The notes under the pieces are model-generated. The model saw nothing but the letters and a program-made list of their open reading frames with translations, had not been told where the DNA came from and made no database searches. A stretch of 64,000 nucleotides of DNA from an uncultured Clostridia bacterium (GTDB taxonomy: Bacteria > Bacillota > Clostridia > Oscillospirales > QAKW01), in contig CALWYZ010000001.1 in assembly GCA_944385895.1 (NCBI GenBank), positions 62,001-126,000 on the forward strand. The letters run 5' to 3'. Both the position numbers and the translations under genes were made by a program. Shown here one piece after another: positions 56,683 through 64,000 of the stretch. Numbering within the stretch: the first letter of the stretch is position 1; the number at the start of each line of letters is the position of its first letter.

Positions 56683-59160
56683 ATGAAGAAATTTGATGTT
56701 ACGGGAATGAGCTGTTCGGCATGTTCCGCAGCCGTCACCAGGGCGGTTATGAAGACTAAGGGTGTGACCCGCTGTGATGTCAGTCTGCTTACAAACTCTA
56801 TGACAGTTGAAGGAGAGTTTTCCGATTTTGATGTTATAGACGCTGTAAAAAGTGCGGGATATGACGCGTCGGTAAAGGGCTCTGGCAAAAGCGGGACGTC
56901 AAAGGAAATGACTGCGGATAGAGAAACGCCGGCCATGATAAAACGGCTTGCTTTTTCCGCTGTGTTTTTGCTGCTTCTGATGTACATTTCTATGGGCCAT
57001 ACAATGTGGGGATGGCCGCTGCCGGCAGCACTTGCCGAAAATTATTTGGCACAGGGACTCGTACAGCTTTTGCTGACAACTGCTGTCATGGTGATAAATC
57101 AGAAATTTTTTATAAGCGGCTTTAAAAGCCTTATAAAAGGCGCGCCTAATATGGATGCGCTTGTTGCAATAGGCTCGGCAGCGGCATATGCTTACAGTAC
57201 TTATGCTCTTTTTGCTATGACCTTCGATGCACAGCATGCAGCTCATTATTTGCATGATTTTTATTTTGAATCAGCCGCAATGATATTGACCCTTATCACA
57301 TTAGGAAAGATGCTTGAGGCGTATTCTAAGGGAAAAACGACAGATGCGCTGAAATCTCTTATGAGCCTTACGCCTAAAACAGCTGTTATTGAGCGAGACG
57401 GAAAGGAAACCACAGTAGCGGTCGAAGACGTGATGGTAGGAGATGTGTTTGTGGTTCGTCCGGGGGACAGTATACCGGTAGACGGTGTTGTTATAGACGG
57501 AGAAAGCGCCGTTGACGAATCTGCGCTTACAGGTGAGAGTTTGCCTGCGGATAAAGCAAAAGGGGACAGAGTCAGTGCTGCTACTGTAAACAGATCAGGA
57601 TTTATGCGCTGCAGGGCGGTGAGTGTAGGAAAGGACACCACTATTTCACAGATAATACAGATGGTAAGTGATGCTGCTTCTTCAAAAGCTCCCATATCAC
57701 GTGCAGCAGACCGTGTGTCCGGCATATTTGTACCGTCGGTCATGGCAATAGCCGTTGTTACAGCTGCAGTATGGCTTATAGCCGGTGCATCTGCAGGCAC
57801 AGCTTTGGCAAGGGCAGTTTCGGTGCTTGTCATCAGCTGTCCGTGCGCTCTGGGCCTTGCAACGCCGGTTGCGATAATGGTGGCAAGCGGAGTGGGAGCC
57901 AGACACGGTATTCTCTTCAAAAATGCAAAAGCTCTTGAAAACGCCGGTAGAATAAAAACCGCGGCTTTGGATAAGACAGGAACCGTCACTTGCGGTCAGC
58001 CGTCGGTCACGGATATAGTTACTGCAGACGATGTGACTCAGACAGAGCTTTTGGCGTATGCCGTTTCTCTTGAAAGACAGAGCGAGCATCCTTTTGCAAG
58101 GGCGATAGTAGATTATACGGCAGGAAAAGATATACCGGCTTATGAAACATCTGATTTTAAAGCTCTTCCCGGCAGCGGATTGCAGGCGGTCATAAACGGA
58201 AAGACTGCTTTCGGAGGAAGCATGGAGTTTATCGGCGGTATCGTAAAGATACCAGAGAATATGCGCAAGCGTGCGCTTAAGTTGGCACAGAGCGGAAAGA
58301 CCCCGCTGTTTTTTACCGATGGCGACAAACTGCTGGGTATGATAGCTGCTGCAGATACCATCAAGCCTGACAGTGCATATGCTGTAAGCATGATGAGGCA
58401 TATGGGGATCAGCACCGTCATGCTGACAGGTGATAATGAACGCACAGCGCGTGCAATAGCGGATTTGGCAGGCATTGATAAGGTGACAGCCGGAGTTATG
58501 CCTGCTGGAAAGGAAAACGTCATAAAACAGCTGTGCGCCGACGGAACTAAGATTGCAATGATAGGTGACGGTATAAATGATGCTCCGGCGCTGACCCGTG
58601 CCGATCTGGGAATTGCAATCGGCGCCGGCACGGATGTCGCCATAGACGCCGCCGATGTTGTGTTGATGAACAGTTCTCTGACAGACGCTGCAAATGCACT
58701 CAAACTCGGACGCACAACTCTGCGTAACATTCATGAAAATCTATTTTGGGCATTTATTTATAACGTAATAGGTATACCGCTTGCCGCGGGAGTTTGGGTG
58801 CCGCTGTTCGGGTGGACGCTCAGTCCTATGTTTGCAGCAGCGGCTATGAGTCTGTCAAGCGTATGTGTTGTAAGCAACGCCTTAAGACTTAATTTTTTCA
58901 AGCCGTTTAAACCGGTATTTACAGGTAAACCTAATAAAAGAAAGGAGAATATAACAATGGAAAAAACACTTAAGATTCAGGGCATGATGTGTCCTAAATG
59001 CGAACAGCATGTAAGGGAGGCGCTTGAAAGTATTGAAGGAGTACAGTCAGCTGATGTCAGCCACAAGAGCGGTACGGCTGTAGTGGTTATGAACGGTGAT
59101 GTCTCCGATTCTGCGCTGACAGACGCTGTAGAGCATGCCGGATATACTGTATTGAACTGA
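56683..59160 (+). CDS. copA: Copper-translocating P-type ATPase fused at its C-terminus to a CopZ-like domain
   Basis: An 825-residue P1B-ATPase that exports Cu(I). N-terminal heavy-metal domain with GMSCSACS (CxxC, about 8-14); six-plus membrane helices with the metal site CPC (Cys386-Pro-Cys388 in [12 protein letters not shown]); TGE in [10 protein letters not shown]; catalytic Asp430 in LDKTGT; HP in SEHPFARA; and [16 protein letters not shown]. After the last helices and [10 protein letters not shown] a Lys/Arg/Asn-rich linker leads into a second complete heavy-metal domain (about 759-825) with GMMCPKCEQ. Most clostridial copA genes end before this and have a separate copZ. The linker DNA still contains AAAGGAG and an ATG at 58957, so free CopZ is probably made too. 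Confidence 0.93.
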   Translation: MKKFDVTGMSCSACSAAVTRAVMKTKGVTRCDVSLLTNSMTVEGEFSDFDVIDAVKSAGYDASVKGSGKSGTSKEMTADRETPAMIKRLAFSAVFLLLLMYISMGHTMWGWPLPAALAENYLAQGLVQLLLTTAVMVINQKFFISGFKSLIKGAPNMDALVAIGSAAAYAYSTYALFAMTFDAQHAAHYLHDFYFESAAMILTLITLGKMLEAYSKGKTTDALKSLMSLTPKTAVIERDGKETTVAVEDVMVGDVFVVRPGDSIPVDGVVIDGESAVDESALTGESLPADKAKGDRVSAATVNRSGFMRCRAVSVGKDTTISQIIQMVSDAASSKAPISRAADRVSGIFVPSVMAIAVVTAAVWLIAGASAGTALARAVSVLVISCPCALGLATPVAIMVASGVGARHGILFKNAKALENAGRIKTAALDKTGTVTCGQPSVTDIVTADDVTQTELLAYAVSLERQSEHPFARAIVDYTAGKDIPAYETSDFKALPGSGLQAVINGKTAFGGSMEFIGGIVKIPENMRKRALKLAQSGKTPLFFTDGDKLLGMIAAADTIKPDSAYAVSMMRHMGISTVMLTGDNERTARAIADLAGIDKVTAGVMPAGKENVIKQLCADGTKIAMIGDGINDAPALTRADLGIAIGAGTDVAIDAADVVLMNSSLTDAANALKLGRTTLRNIHENLFWAFIYNVIGIPLAAGVWVPLFGWTLSPMFAAAAMSLSSVCVVSNALRLNFFKPFKPVFTGKPNKRKENITMEKTLKIQGMMCPKCEQHVREALESIEGVQSADVSHKSGTAVVVMNGDVSDSALTDAVEHAGYTVLN
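58957..59160 (+). CDS. copZ: Nested CopZ-like copper chaperone (internal start within copA)
   Basis: An in-frame ATG at 58957 is preceded at ideal distance (eight bases) by AAAGGAG (58941-58947) within copA. Translation from it would give a 67-residue heavy-metal-associated protein, [19 protein letters not shown]… to …[12 protein letters not shown], the full size of a stand-alone CopZ with its CxxC copper site. CopZ carries Cu(I) to CopA in the cytoplasm. The ribosome site is in the linker of the fused protein, so both a fusion and a free chaperone could be made from one message. Internal initiation is inferred from sequence only. Confidence 0.6.
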   Translation: MEKTLKIQGMMCPKCEQHVREALESIEGVQSADVSHKSGTAVVVMNGDVSDSALTDAVEHAGYTVLN

Positions 59161-59163
59161 ATA

Positions 59164-59200
59164 AAAAAATACGGTATGCAAATGTATACCGTATTTTTTA
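59164..59200. terminator. Bidirectional terminator between copA and the CapD-like gene
   Basis: TACGGTAT and ATACCGTA arms flanked by A- and T-runs. Confidence 0.88.
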
Positions 59201-60220
59201 TTTCTCAGAGACTAAATCATGCAGTAAATTTACAACCGCTAAGCTGTCGTTTCTTTGTGCCAGCTGAATAAGGGATTTCAGGTCACGCATAAAATTTTTT
59301 GGGACTTGCGGCAGCTGTCCTATATAGACGCTGTTGTCTTGGCAAAGCTCTGTGTATTCTGAGCTTTGAAAAAGCTGTTCATGCAGCTTTTCTCCTTCTC
59401 TGAGACCTGTGAATTTGATATCAATATCCTTATACGGCTGAAAACCACTGTCTCTTATCATTGTTTCTGCCAGATCCAGTATTTTTACAGGCTTATCCAT
59501 TTTGGGAATATATATTTGGCCGCTGTCAGCGTTTGCTGCCGCCTTTAGAATCAGCCATGCTGACTGAGGGATCGTTATAAAATATCGGGATACGTCTGGG
59601 TGGGTTACCGTTACCGGACCGCCCGATTCTATCTGCTTTTTGAACAGTACAGCCACAGAACCGCTTGATCCCAATACGTTGCCCATGCGCACTGTTATAA
59701 ATGAGCAGCCGCCTTGAGACGCAAAATACTTTATTATCATTTCGCAGCAGCGTTTGGTTGCTCCCATAACACTTAAAGGATTCACCGCCTTGTCTGTGGA
59801 TATAAGTATAAATCGTTTTACATTATACTTTATAGACGTTTCTGCCAGATTTAAAGTGGGGGCAACGTTGTTCTTTACCGCTTCTTCCGCACAATGCTCC
59901 ATCAGCGGCACATGCTTGTGCGCGGCGGTATGGAATACAATATCCGGTAAGTACCGCTCAAATATTATTTCCATTTTGTCACGGTCACGGACAGATGCTA
60001 TTTCAATGGTCACAGGCACATGCATGCCGTGTTTGAAGAAAATCTCCTGCTGCAGCTCGTAAACTCCGTTTTCGCATATATCGAGAAGTATTAGCTTTTT
60101 CGGACTGTAATCTATTATCTGCCTGCATAACTGAGAGCCTATAGTTCCTCCTGCGCCGGTTACAAGACAGACGCTGTTTTCTATAACTTTCCGTACGCTG
60201 TTTGTCTGGATATCTGTCAT
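59198..60220 (-). CDS. Nucleotide-sugar 4,6-dehydratase (CapD/FlaA1-like, soluble form)
   Basis: A 340-residue extended short-chain dehydrogenase. Cofactor loop VTGAGGTIGSQLCRQII, DICENGVYELQQEIF, FHTAAHKHVPLMEH, then the active-site region ISTDKAVNPLSVMGATKRCCEM in place of a classical YxxxK, followed by VRMGNVLGSSGSVAVLFKKQIESGGPVTVTHPDVSRYFITI. This matches UDP-GlcNAc 4,6-dehydratases such as FlaA1/CapD. The usual N-terminal membrane domain of large CapD proteins is absent. It probably makes a deoxy-amino sugar precursor for surface glycans. Own promoter on the minus strand; no partner aminotransferase in the window. Confidence 0.9.
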   Translation of the reverse strand: MTDIQTNSVRKVIENSVCLVTGAGGTIGSQLCRQIIDYSPKKLILLDICENGVYELQQEIFFKHGMHVPVTIEIASVRDRDKMEIIFERYLPDIVFHTAAHKHVPLMEHCAEEAVKNNVAPTLNLAETSIKYNVKRFILISTDKAVNPLSVMGATKRCCEMIIKYFASQGGCSFITVRMGNVLGSSGSVAVLFKKQIESGGPVTVTHPDVSRYFITIPQSAWLILKAAANADSGQIYIPKMDKPVKILDLAETMIRDSGFQPYKDIDIKFTGLREGEKLHEQLFQSSEYTELCQDNSVYIGQLPQVPKNFMRDLKSLIQLAQRNDSLAVVNLLHDLVSEK

Positions 60221-60250
60221 AACAATCTCTCCGTAAAAAAAATCAAAGTC

Positions 60251-60279
60251 ATTATAATATGTTTTTTGGCGTTTGTACA
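60251..60279 (-). promoter_or_regulatory. Probable promoter of the CapD-like gene
   Basis: Minus strand TGTACA (60274-60279), 17-base spacer, TATAAT (60251-60256), 30 bases before the start codon. Confidence 0.5.
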
Positions 60280-60315
60280 GTCGTATTTATAAATTGATTT
60301 ATTTGTAAAAAAATA

Positions 60316-60343
60316 TTGACATTAAATATCAGTGCTATATAAT
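60316..60343 (+). promoter_or_regulatory. Promoter of the GH27 gene
   Basis: TTGACA (60316-60321), 16-base spacer, TATAAT (60338-60343), 49 bases before the start codon. Confidence 0.8.
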
Positions 60344-60392
60344 GAAGGTAATTCTAATCTTAATGCCTCTATGAGACAGAAAGGAAAAAATT

Positions 60393-61556
60393 ATGGATAA
60401 TAAGTATCTCGGACTTACCCCGCCCATGGGATGGAACTCATGGAACACCTTTACGGAAGATATCAATGAAGAAGTTGTAAAAAAGTCAGCTAACGCAATG
60501 ATTGAAAGCGGTTTACATGACGCTGGTTACGAATATGTTGTAATCGATGACTGCTGGAGTCTGAAAGAGCGTGACAAAGACGGAAGATTACAGGAAGACC
60601 CTGAAAAATTTCCTTCAGGTATGAAAGCGCTTGCCGACTACATACATTCAAAAGGCCTTAAATTCGGTATGTATTCATGCAACGGTCCGCTTACATGCGC
60701 ATGTTATCCCGGCTCCTTTGATCATGAATTCACTGATGCTGAAACTTTTGCAGAGTGGGGTGTGGATTTCCTTAAGTATGATAATTGTTTTAAGCCAAAA
60801 ATTGATGGTAATATTCTTTACAGACGCATGGCAATGGCTCTAAGAAATTGCGGCCGTGATATTCTGTTTTCGGCATGCAACTGGGGCGCTGAAAATGTTG
60901 AAACATGGATACGTTCTACCGGTGCACAGATGTACAGATCAACAGTAGATATACGCGATTCATGGCAGTCTATAAAGCAGCTGGCACTTTCTCAAATAAG
61001 TAAAATTTCTTACAGTGGCTCATATTGCTTTAATGATATCGATATGCTTGTTGTAGGTATGTATGGAAAAAGTACTAATCAGTTTATAGCAAATTCTGAG
61101 ATTTCAAAATGCACTGATATTGATTACAGAACTCATTTTGCATTTTGGTGCATGATGAATTCACCTCTTATGATAGGCTGCGATATACGCAGTATGAACG
61201 AGGCAACTAAAAAAACACTTACAAACCGCGATCTTATAGCAATAAATCAGGATATTGAGGGTAGATCCCCTTATTACATCGGGTCTTCTCCTGAAGCTCC
61301 CAGAGAGTACTTCTGGATGATAAAAATGCTTTCAAACGGTGATATAGCTTTGGGCGCATTTAACTTTTCCGATAAAGATCGTACTCTTTCTCTTCAGCTT
61401 TTTGATATCGGCCTGCCTGTAACAACAGGCAAGTGCCTGCGCGCTTATGACTGCGTAAATCAGTGTGATGCCGGTGTATTTTCAGAGATCATTGTTGATA
61501 AGATAAAAGCGCATGACTGTAAAATTTTCCGTTGCAAGATCCAAGATTTGAAATAA
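60393..61556 (+). CDS. Glycoside hydrolase family 27 alpha-galactosidase
   Basis: A 387-residue enzyme without signal peptide, so intracellular. The GH27 N-terminus LTPPMGWNSWNTF, the VVIDDCWSL segment, GLKFGMYSCNGPLTCACYPGS and the nucleophile Asp in FLKYDNCFKP are all present; the acid/base Asp lies in RSTVDIRDSWQS; IDMLVVGMYG and MMNSPLMIGCDI complete the barrel. A small beta domain closes the C-terminus. It releases terminal alpha-galactose (for example from melibiose or raffinose-type sugars) or related alpha-linked sugars. No transporter is adjacent. Coupled to a small zinc-ribbon gene whose ATG overlaps its stop. Confidence 0.95.
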   Translation: MDNKYLGLTPPMGWNSWNTFTEDINEEVVKKSANAMIESGLHDAGYEYVVIDDCWSLKERDKDGRLQEDPEKFPSGMKALADYIHSKGLKFGMYSCNGPLTCACYPGSFDHEFTDAETFAEWGVDFLKYDNCFKPKIDGNILYRRMAMALRNCGRDILFSACNWGAENVETWIRSTGAQMYRSTVDIRDSWQSIKQLALSQISKISYSGSYCFNDIDMLVVGMYGKSTNQFIANSEISKCTDIDYRTHFAFWCMMNSPLMIGCDIRSMNEATKKTLTNRDLIAINQDIEGRSPYYIGSSPEAPREYFWMIKMLSNGDIALGAFNFSDKDRTLSLQLFDIGLPVTTGKCLRAYDCVNQCDAGVFSEIIVDKIKAHDCKIFRCKIQDLK

Positions 61557-61756
61557 TGGCAAACGAAAGTACATGCTTTAAATGCGGCAAAAGTCTTGAG
61601 TCAGACGCTATACCAATATATAAAAAACTTATAAACCGCGGGGCGGAGGAATATATGTGTATAGACTGTCTTGCAGAGTATATCCAAATGCCCAGAAGCG
61701 CTATTGAACAGCTTATTGATTTTTATACCCAAAGCGGCACATGCGCATTGTTTTAA
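61556..61756 (+). CDS. Small zinc-ribbon-like protein of unknown function
   Basis: A 66-residue protein, MANESTCFKCGKSLESDAIPIYKK at its start, with two CxxC knuckles (CFKCG at about 7-10 and MCIDC at about 37-41) expected to bind one zinc. The C-terminal helix (PRSAIEQLIDFYTQSGTCALF) holds one more Cys. Its ATG overlaps the last base of the GH27 stop, so it is translationally coupled; the frame also extends a little upstream within the GH27 gene but without a site. A terminator follows. No function recognised. Confidence 0.75.
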   Translation: MANESTCFKCGKSLESDAIPIYKKLINRGAEEYMCIDCLAEYIQMPRSAIEQLIDFYTQSGTCALF

Positions 61757-61761
61757 TTATG

Positions 61762-61797
61762 AAGACACGAAGATTTTGTTTTTCGTGTCTTTTTTTA
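61762..61797 (+). terminator. Terminator after the GH27-zinc-ribbon unit
   Basis: AGACACGAA and TTCGTGTCT arms, T-rich loop, then seven T. Confidence 0.88.
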
Positions 61798-61908
61798 TTG
61801 TGAAAATAGACAAATCAATTATATAAAAATATACATTCTAACCAAATTCTATATATTTTTCCAAAAACGCAACATTTTTGAATTTACAATACAATTATAA
61901 GTAAAGAA

Positions 61909-61926
61909 GGATATTATATCATATCC
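61909..61926. promoter_or_regulatory. Inverted repeat upstream of the unknown exported-protein pair
   Basis: GGATAT-TATATC-ATATCC about 90 bases before the start at 62017. Possible regulator site; no convincing promoter boxes are placed around it. The rest of the 61798-62016 gap is AT-rich without visible features. Confidence 0.3.
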
Positions 61927-62016
61927 GAATAAAATCTGCAGTTAAAAGGTAACGTTCTTTATTGCTTTTGAACGAAATATTAATGAGATTTAGTGTATTG
62001 AAATGAGGTGGGGCAC

Positions 62017-62928
62017 ATGAAAAAATACAGAGCAATAGTTATTTTGCTGATTGTTTTGGTCATATCCGTTGTCGGATGCATGGCGGTGGTTGCTGACATC
62101 AATGATATCGACATCAGCGCCGCAAAAAACGGCAAGCGGCTTTTTGCCGCAAGGACAAAAACATTGGTATTGCCCGGTTATAATGATAATTTAGAAGATA
62201 AGGATTTTTTCACAAGAGAAATCGTTGACGGCAAAGCGACCGCGTCGGGCGGAAAAAGCATATCTCCAAACGGCACCGAGCTGAAATATTCGCATTCTGA
62301 AGCAAGAAACGGCAAATACAGCTATGATGTGTATTACGATGTAAATCCTGACAAAAACGAAAACTGGAAACTCAATGAATATAAGTATGACTTGTCAGGT
62401 AATTTGATATTGTTTAATATTTACCCTCTTGTCAGGGATGTAAACATACAAAATGCAAGCGATTTGCTTACAGAGCAGCAAGCCCTGGAACTTGCGCAGA
62501 AATATGTATATTTGCTGTTCGGGGATGAAATGGGGGATTATGTGACAGAGTGGTCTTCTGCTCATTTGGATCAGCATTATTATTCGTTCGGGTTTGCCAA
62601 AAAGTACGGCTATGCTGTGGGGGAGCGCTGTTTTATCGATATTTGTACAAACGGTTTGCTGTTTGCCGCACAGCGTACGGATTACAACAAGTATAAAGAC
62701 TTTGATACGGATATGCTTTCAAATATACCTGAGCAGCAGCTTTTGGACGATATAGACGAATATGTAAAATATCTGTATCCTGATAATCTTGTCGACTATG
62801 ATGTCGACTCTGTTAATTTGAAGAAAAACGGTGATAAATATTATCTTTTGGCGTTAGTGAATATACATTACGATAATAACGGCGATGTACTTTATGACGG
62901 GCAGGAGTATTACTATGAGCTGGGTTAA
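62017..62928 (+). CDS. Probable lipoprotein of unknown function
   Basis: A 303-residue exported protein. ATG 62017 has GAGGTGGGG upstream. The N-terminus MKKYRAIVILLIVLVISVVGC is a signal sequence with a possible lipobox (SVVGC), giving lipidation at about residue 21. The mature part is Tyr-, Asp- and Lys-rich; residues about 90-160 (YSYDVYYDVNPDKNENWKLNEYKYDLSGNLILF, LTEQQALELAQKYVYLLFGDEMGDY) resemble the YycI/PepSY-like pattern of extracytoplasmic helix-and-sheet domains, but I cannot assign a family. The next gene overlaps its 3' end by 14 bases. Confidence 0.65.
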   Translation: MKKYRAIVILLIVLVISVVGCMAVVADINDIDISAAKNGKRLFAARTKTLVLPGYNDNLEDKDFFTREIVDGKATASGGKSISPNGTELKYSHSEARNGKYSYDVYYDVNPDKNENWKLNEYKYDLSGNLILFNIYPLVRDVNIQNASDLLTEQQALELAQKYVYLLFGDEMGDYVTEWSSAHLDQHYYSFGFAKKYGYAVGERCFIDICTNGLLFAAQRTDYNKYKDFDTDMLSNIPEQQLLDDIDEYVKYLYPDNLVDYDVDSVNLKKNGDKYYLLALVNIHYDNNGDVLYDGQEYYYELG

Positions 62929-63472
62929 AAGCAAAAGGCTGTGGATAGTTGTTTTGGCAGTATTGATAGCTGCCGTAAACATTGTGACGGCTGTGGTTTT
63001 TTTGCATTATACATTAAAGCCCGGAAAGTACGAAATATTCAAAACGCCCGACAGCATAGTGCTGCACTATCAAAAGAAAAGCCTTGAGCTCTATCCGGAC
63101 GACAGCCGGTTCAATGAGATAGTGACGCTTAACAGAAAGCGCGCAGATGCAGTTGATATCTATAAAGAAGGAGCTTTCGGAAATGCTTATTTTGCTTATG
63201 ACAACCCGGAGGACAATATCAACGATATAAACAATCTTAAGGATTTCTATATAGAATACAGATATGACGATGATGAAAAGTTCTCCGTTTATACGCAGAC
63301 AGGCGGCAAAAAAAGCATTGAAAGCGACAGGGTGTATTATATTCTGACCGGCAGCTTTTGCAACGAAGTTTTTATACCTAAGGTAAAGCAAGATTGTGAT
63401 TCGATTACGGTGGGCGGGCTTATTTCAAACGCCGAGCTTATAAAGCTTGTGTTCTCAATTATGAAGGATTAA
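62915..63472 (+). CDS. Membrane-anchored protein of unknown function
   Basis: A 185-residue protein. ATG 62915 is chosen for the GCAGGAG just upstream. After a short KSKR tail there is one membrane helix (about 8-32, LWIVVLAVLIAAVNIVTAVVFLHY), then an outer domain rich in Asp, Tyr and Lys (LHYQKKSLELYPDDSRFNEIV; YIEYRYDDDEKFSVYTQTGGKK). No family recognised. It overlaps the preceding gene by 14 bases, and both have the same anchored-outside layout, so the two products may act together. Confidence 0.62.
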   Translation: MSWVKSKRLWIVVLAVLIAAVNIVTAVVFLHYTLKPGKYEIFKTPDSIVLHYQKKSLELYPDDSRFNEIVTLNRKRADAVDIYKEGAFGNAYFAYDNPEDNINDINNLKDFYIEYRYDDDEKFSVYTQTGGKKSIESDRVYYILTGSFCNEVFIPKVKQDCDSITVGGLISNAELIKLVFSIMKD

Positions 63473-63495
63473 GCTTTCCGGTATTTTTAGAATAG

Positions 63496-64000
63496 TGGAA
63501 ATATTACAAATATATATTTATTTTTATTAAAATATATGGTAAAATTAAATCAGAAAGTAATAATATAATAGATACAGCTGATACAACATATGATGATTAT
63601 GATAATTTCGGGACGATCAGTAGCACTTCAGATGTTGACTGGTGGAAATATACCGCTACATATACCGGTTTTGCAAATATTTGGCTTGGTAACATTCCAT
63701 CCGGATGCAATTATGATTTGTACGTTTATTCAAGTGATGGAACTTATCTTGGATGTTCAGCTAAACCTTCTGGTACTCAGGAAATGGTGCGCTGCAGAGT
63801 AATATCGGGAAATACGTATTATGCCAAGGTGATAAGTTCAGTGGGATATTCAGGCTCACAGTACAAGTTCAGGATAAAAAATAATACATTAGGCTATGCC
63901 AGATTATTTTTATATAAAGACAATACGAAAGTTGATTCGACTGGTATCGGAATAAATAGCATGTCATATATATGGGGCATGGGATACGACGGACAATATT
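63496..64000 (+). pseudogene. PPC-like (pre-peptidase C-terminal) domain fragment without a visible start; runs off the window
   Basis: A frame open from 63496 to the window edge encodes, from about 63571, a sequence with the bacterial pre-peptidase C-terminal domain pattern: DYDNFGTISSTSDVDWWKYT, GFANIWLGNIPSGCNYDLYVY, then GNTYYAKVISSVGYSGSQYKFRI. Such domains sit at the end of secreted proteases and surface proteins. No ATG, GTG or TTG with a ribosome site exists upstream in this frame, and the residues before the domain come from AT-rich non-coding-like sequence. It is thus likely a 5'-truncated remnant or a displaced domain of a gene continuing past 64000; a frameshifted 5' end cannot be excluded. 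Confidence 0.5.

Noticed and set aside
57697-58734. Antisense frames of 345 and 196 codons opposite copA
   Set aside because: They mirror the conserved copA coding region, are rich in unusual residues and have no start signals.
1-64000. Mobile elements, prophage, CRISPR arrays, tRNA or rRNA genes
   Set aside because: No transposase, integrase, regularly spaced repeats, cloverleaf or rRNA sequence was recognised in any gap.

Overview
The window reads as a chromosomal segment of an anaerobic member of the Bacillota, class Clostridia, most like gut Oscillospirales/Ruminococcaceae (inference). Reasons seen directly: low to moderate GC, strong GGAGG-type ribosome sites with frequent TTG and GTG starts, TTGACA/TATAAT promoters with 16-17 base spacers, a class III (oxygen-sensitive) ribonucleotide reductase with its activase, a rubredoxin/flavodiiron oxygen-detoxifying pair, ThyX instead of ThyA, an SLH-type surface protein, and a Spo0A-like protein. 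I see no phage, insertion sequence, integron, CRISPR array, rRNA or tRNA gene; the genes are dense and mostly housekeeping.

Layout. 1-9.1 kb: magnesium transporter mgtE behind a long structured leader, a small Asn/Gln-rich protein, a nitroreductase, a Crp/Fnr regulator divergent from rubredoxin plus a multidomain flavodiiron protein, then a second Crp/Fnr regulator heading an ABC importer operon. 9.1-13.4 kb (minus): membrane protein, glycerophosphodiesterase, small exported protein, lepA, queT. 13.5-22 kb (plus): prfB, an SLH protein, then trpS, a TagO/WecA-like transferase, UDP-GlcNAc 2-epimerase, a phosphodiester glycosidase and a Spo0A-like protein. 22-26.2 kb: MarR regulator with a heterodimeric ABC exporter. 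26.2-34.4 kb (minus): a three-gene HAD/EamA/EEP unit, then the cell-shape operon zapA-dut-maf-mreB-mreC-mreD-PBP2.

34.5-46.8 kb (plus): AEC transporter, an unknown anchored protein, a degenerate AMP-binding (ANL) protein followed by a MinD-like ATPase and a divergent methylglyoxal-synthase-like protein, hisS-aspS, and a Gld-type ABC-2 system. 46.8-51.3 kb (minus): tagA, thyX, tmk, DUF2156, DJ-1 and CPBP protease genes. 51.5-54.4 kb: nrdD-nrdG with NrdR-like boxes. 54.4-56.3 kb: Na+/alanine-glycine symporter under a glycine riboswitch and terminator. 56.3-59.2 kb: csoR-copA copper operon in which copZ is fused in frame to copA yet keeps its own ribosome site. 59.2-64 kb: a CapD-like dehydratase, a GH27 alpha-galactosidase with a small zinc-ribbon protein, a pair of unknown exported proteins and a PPC-like fragment lacking a visible start.

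The best candidates for new biology are the copA-copZ fusion with a nested start, the neighbouring group of ANL-like, MinD-like and MgsA-like proteins in which the two enzyme homologues have lost key residues, the Spo0A-like protein with a degraded receiver pocket, and the unassigned mgtE leader RNA. All functions are read from sequence by eye; no database search was run.
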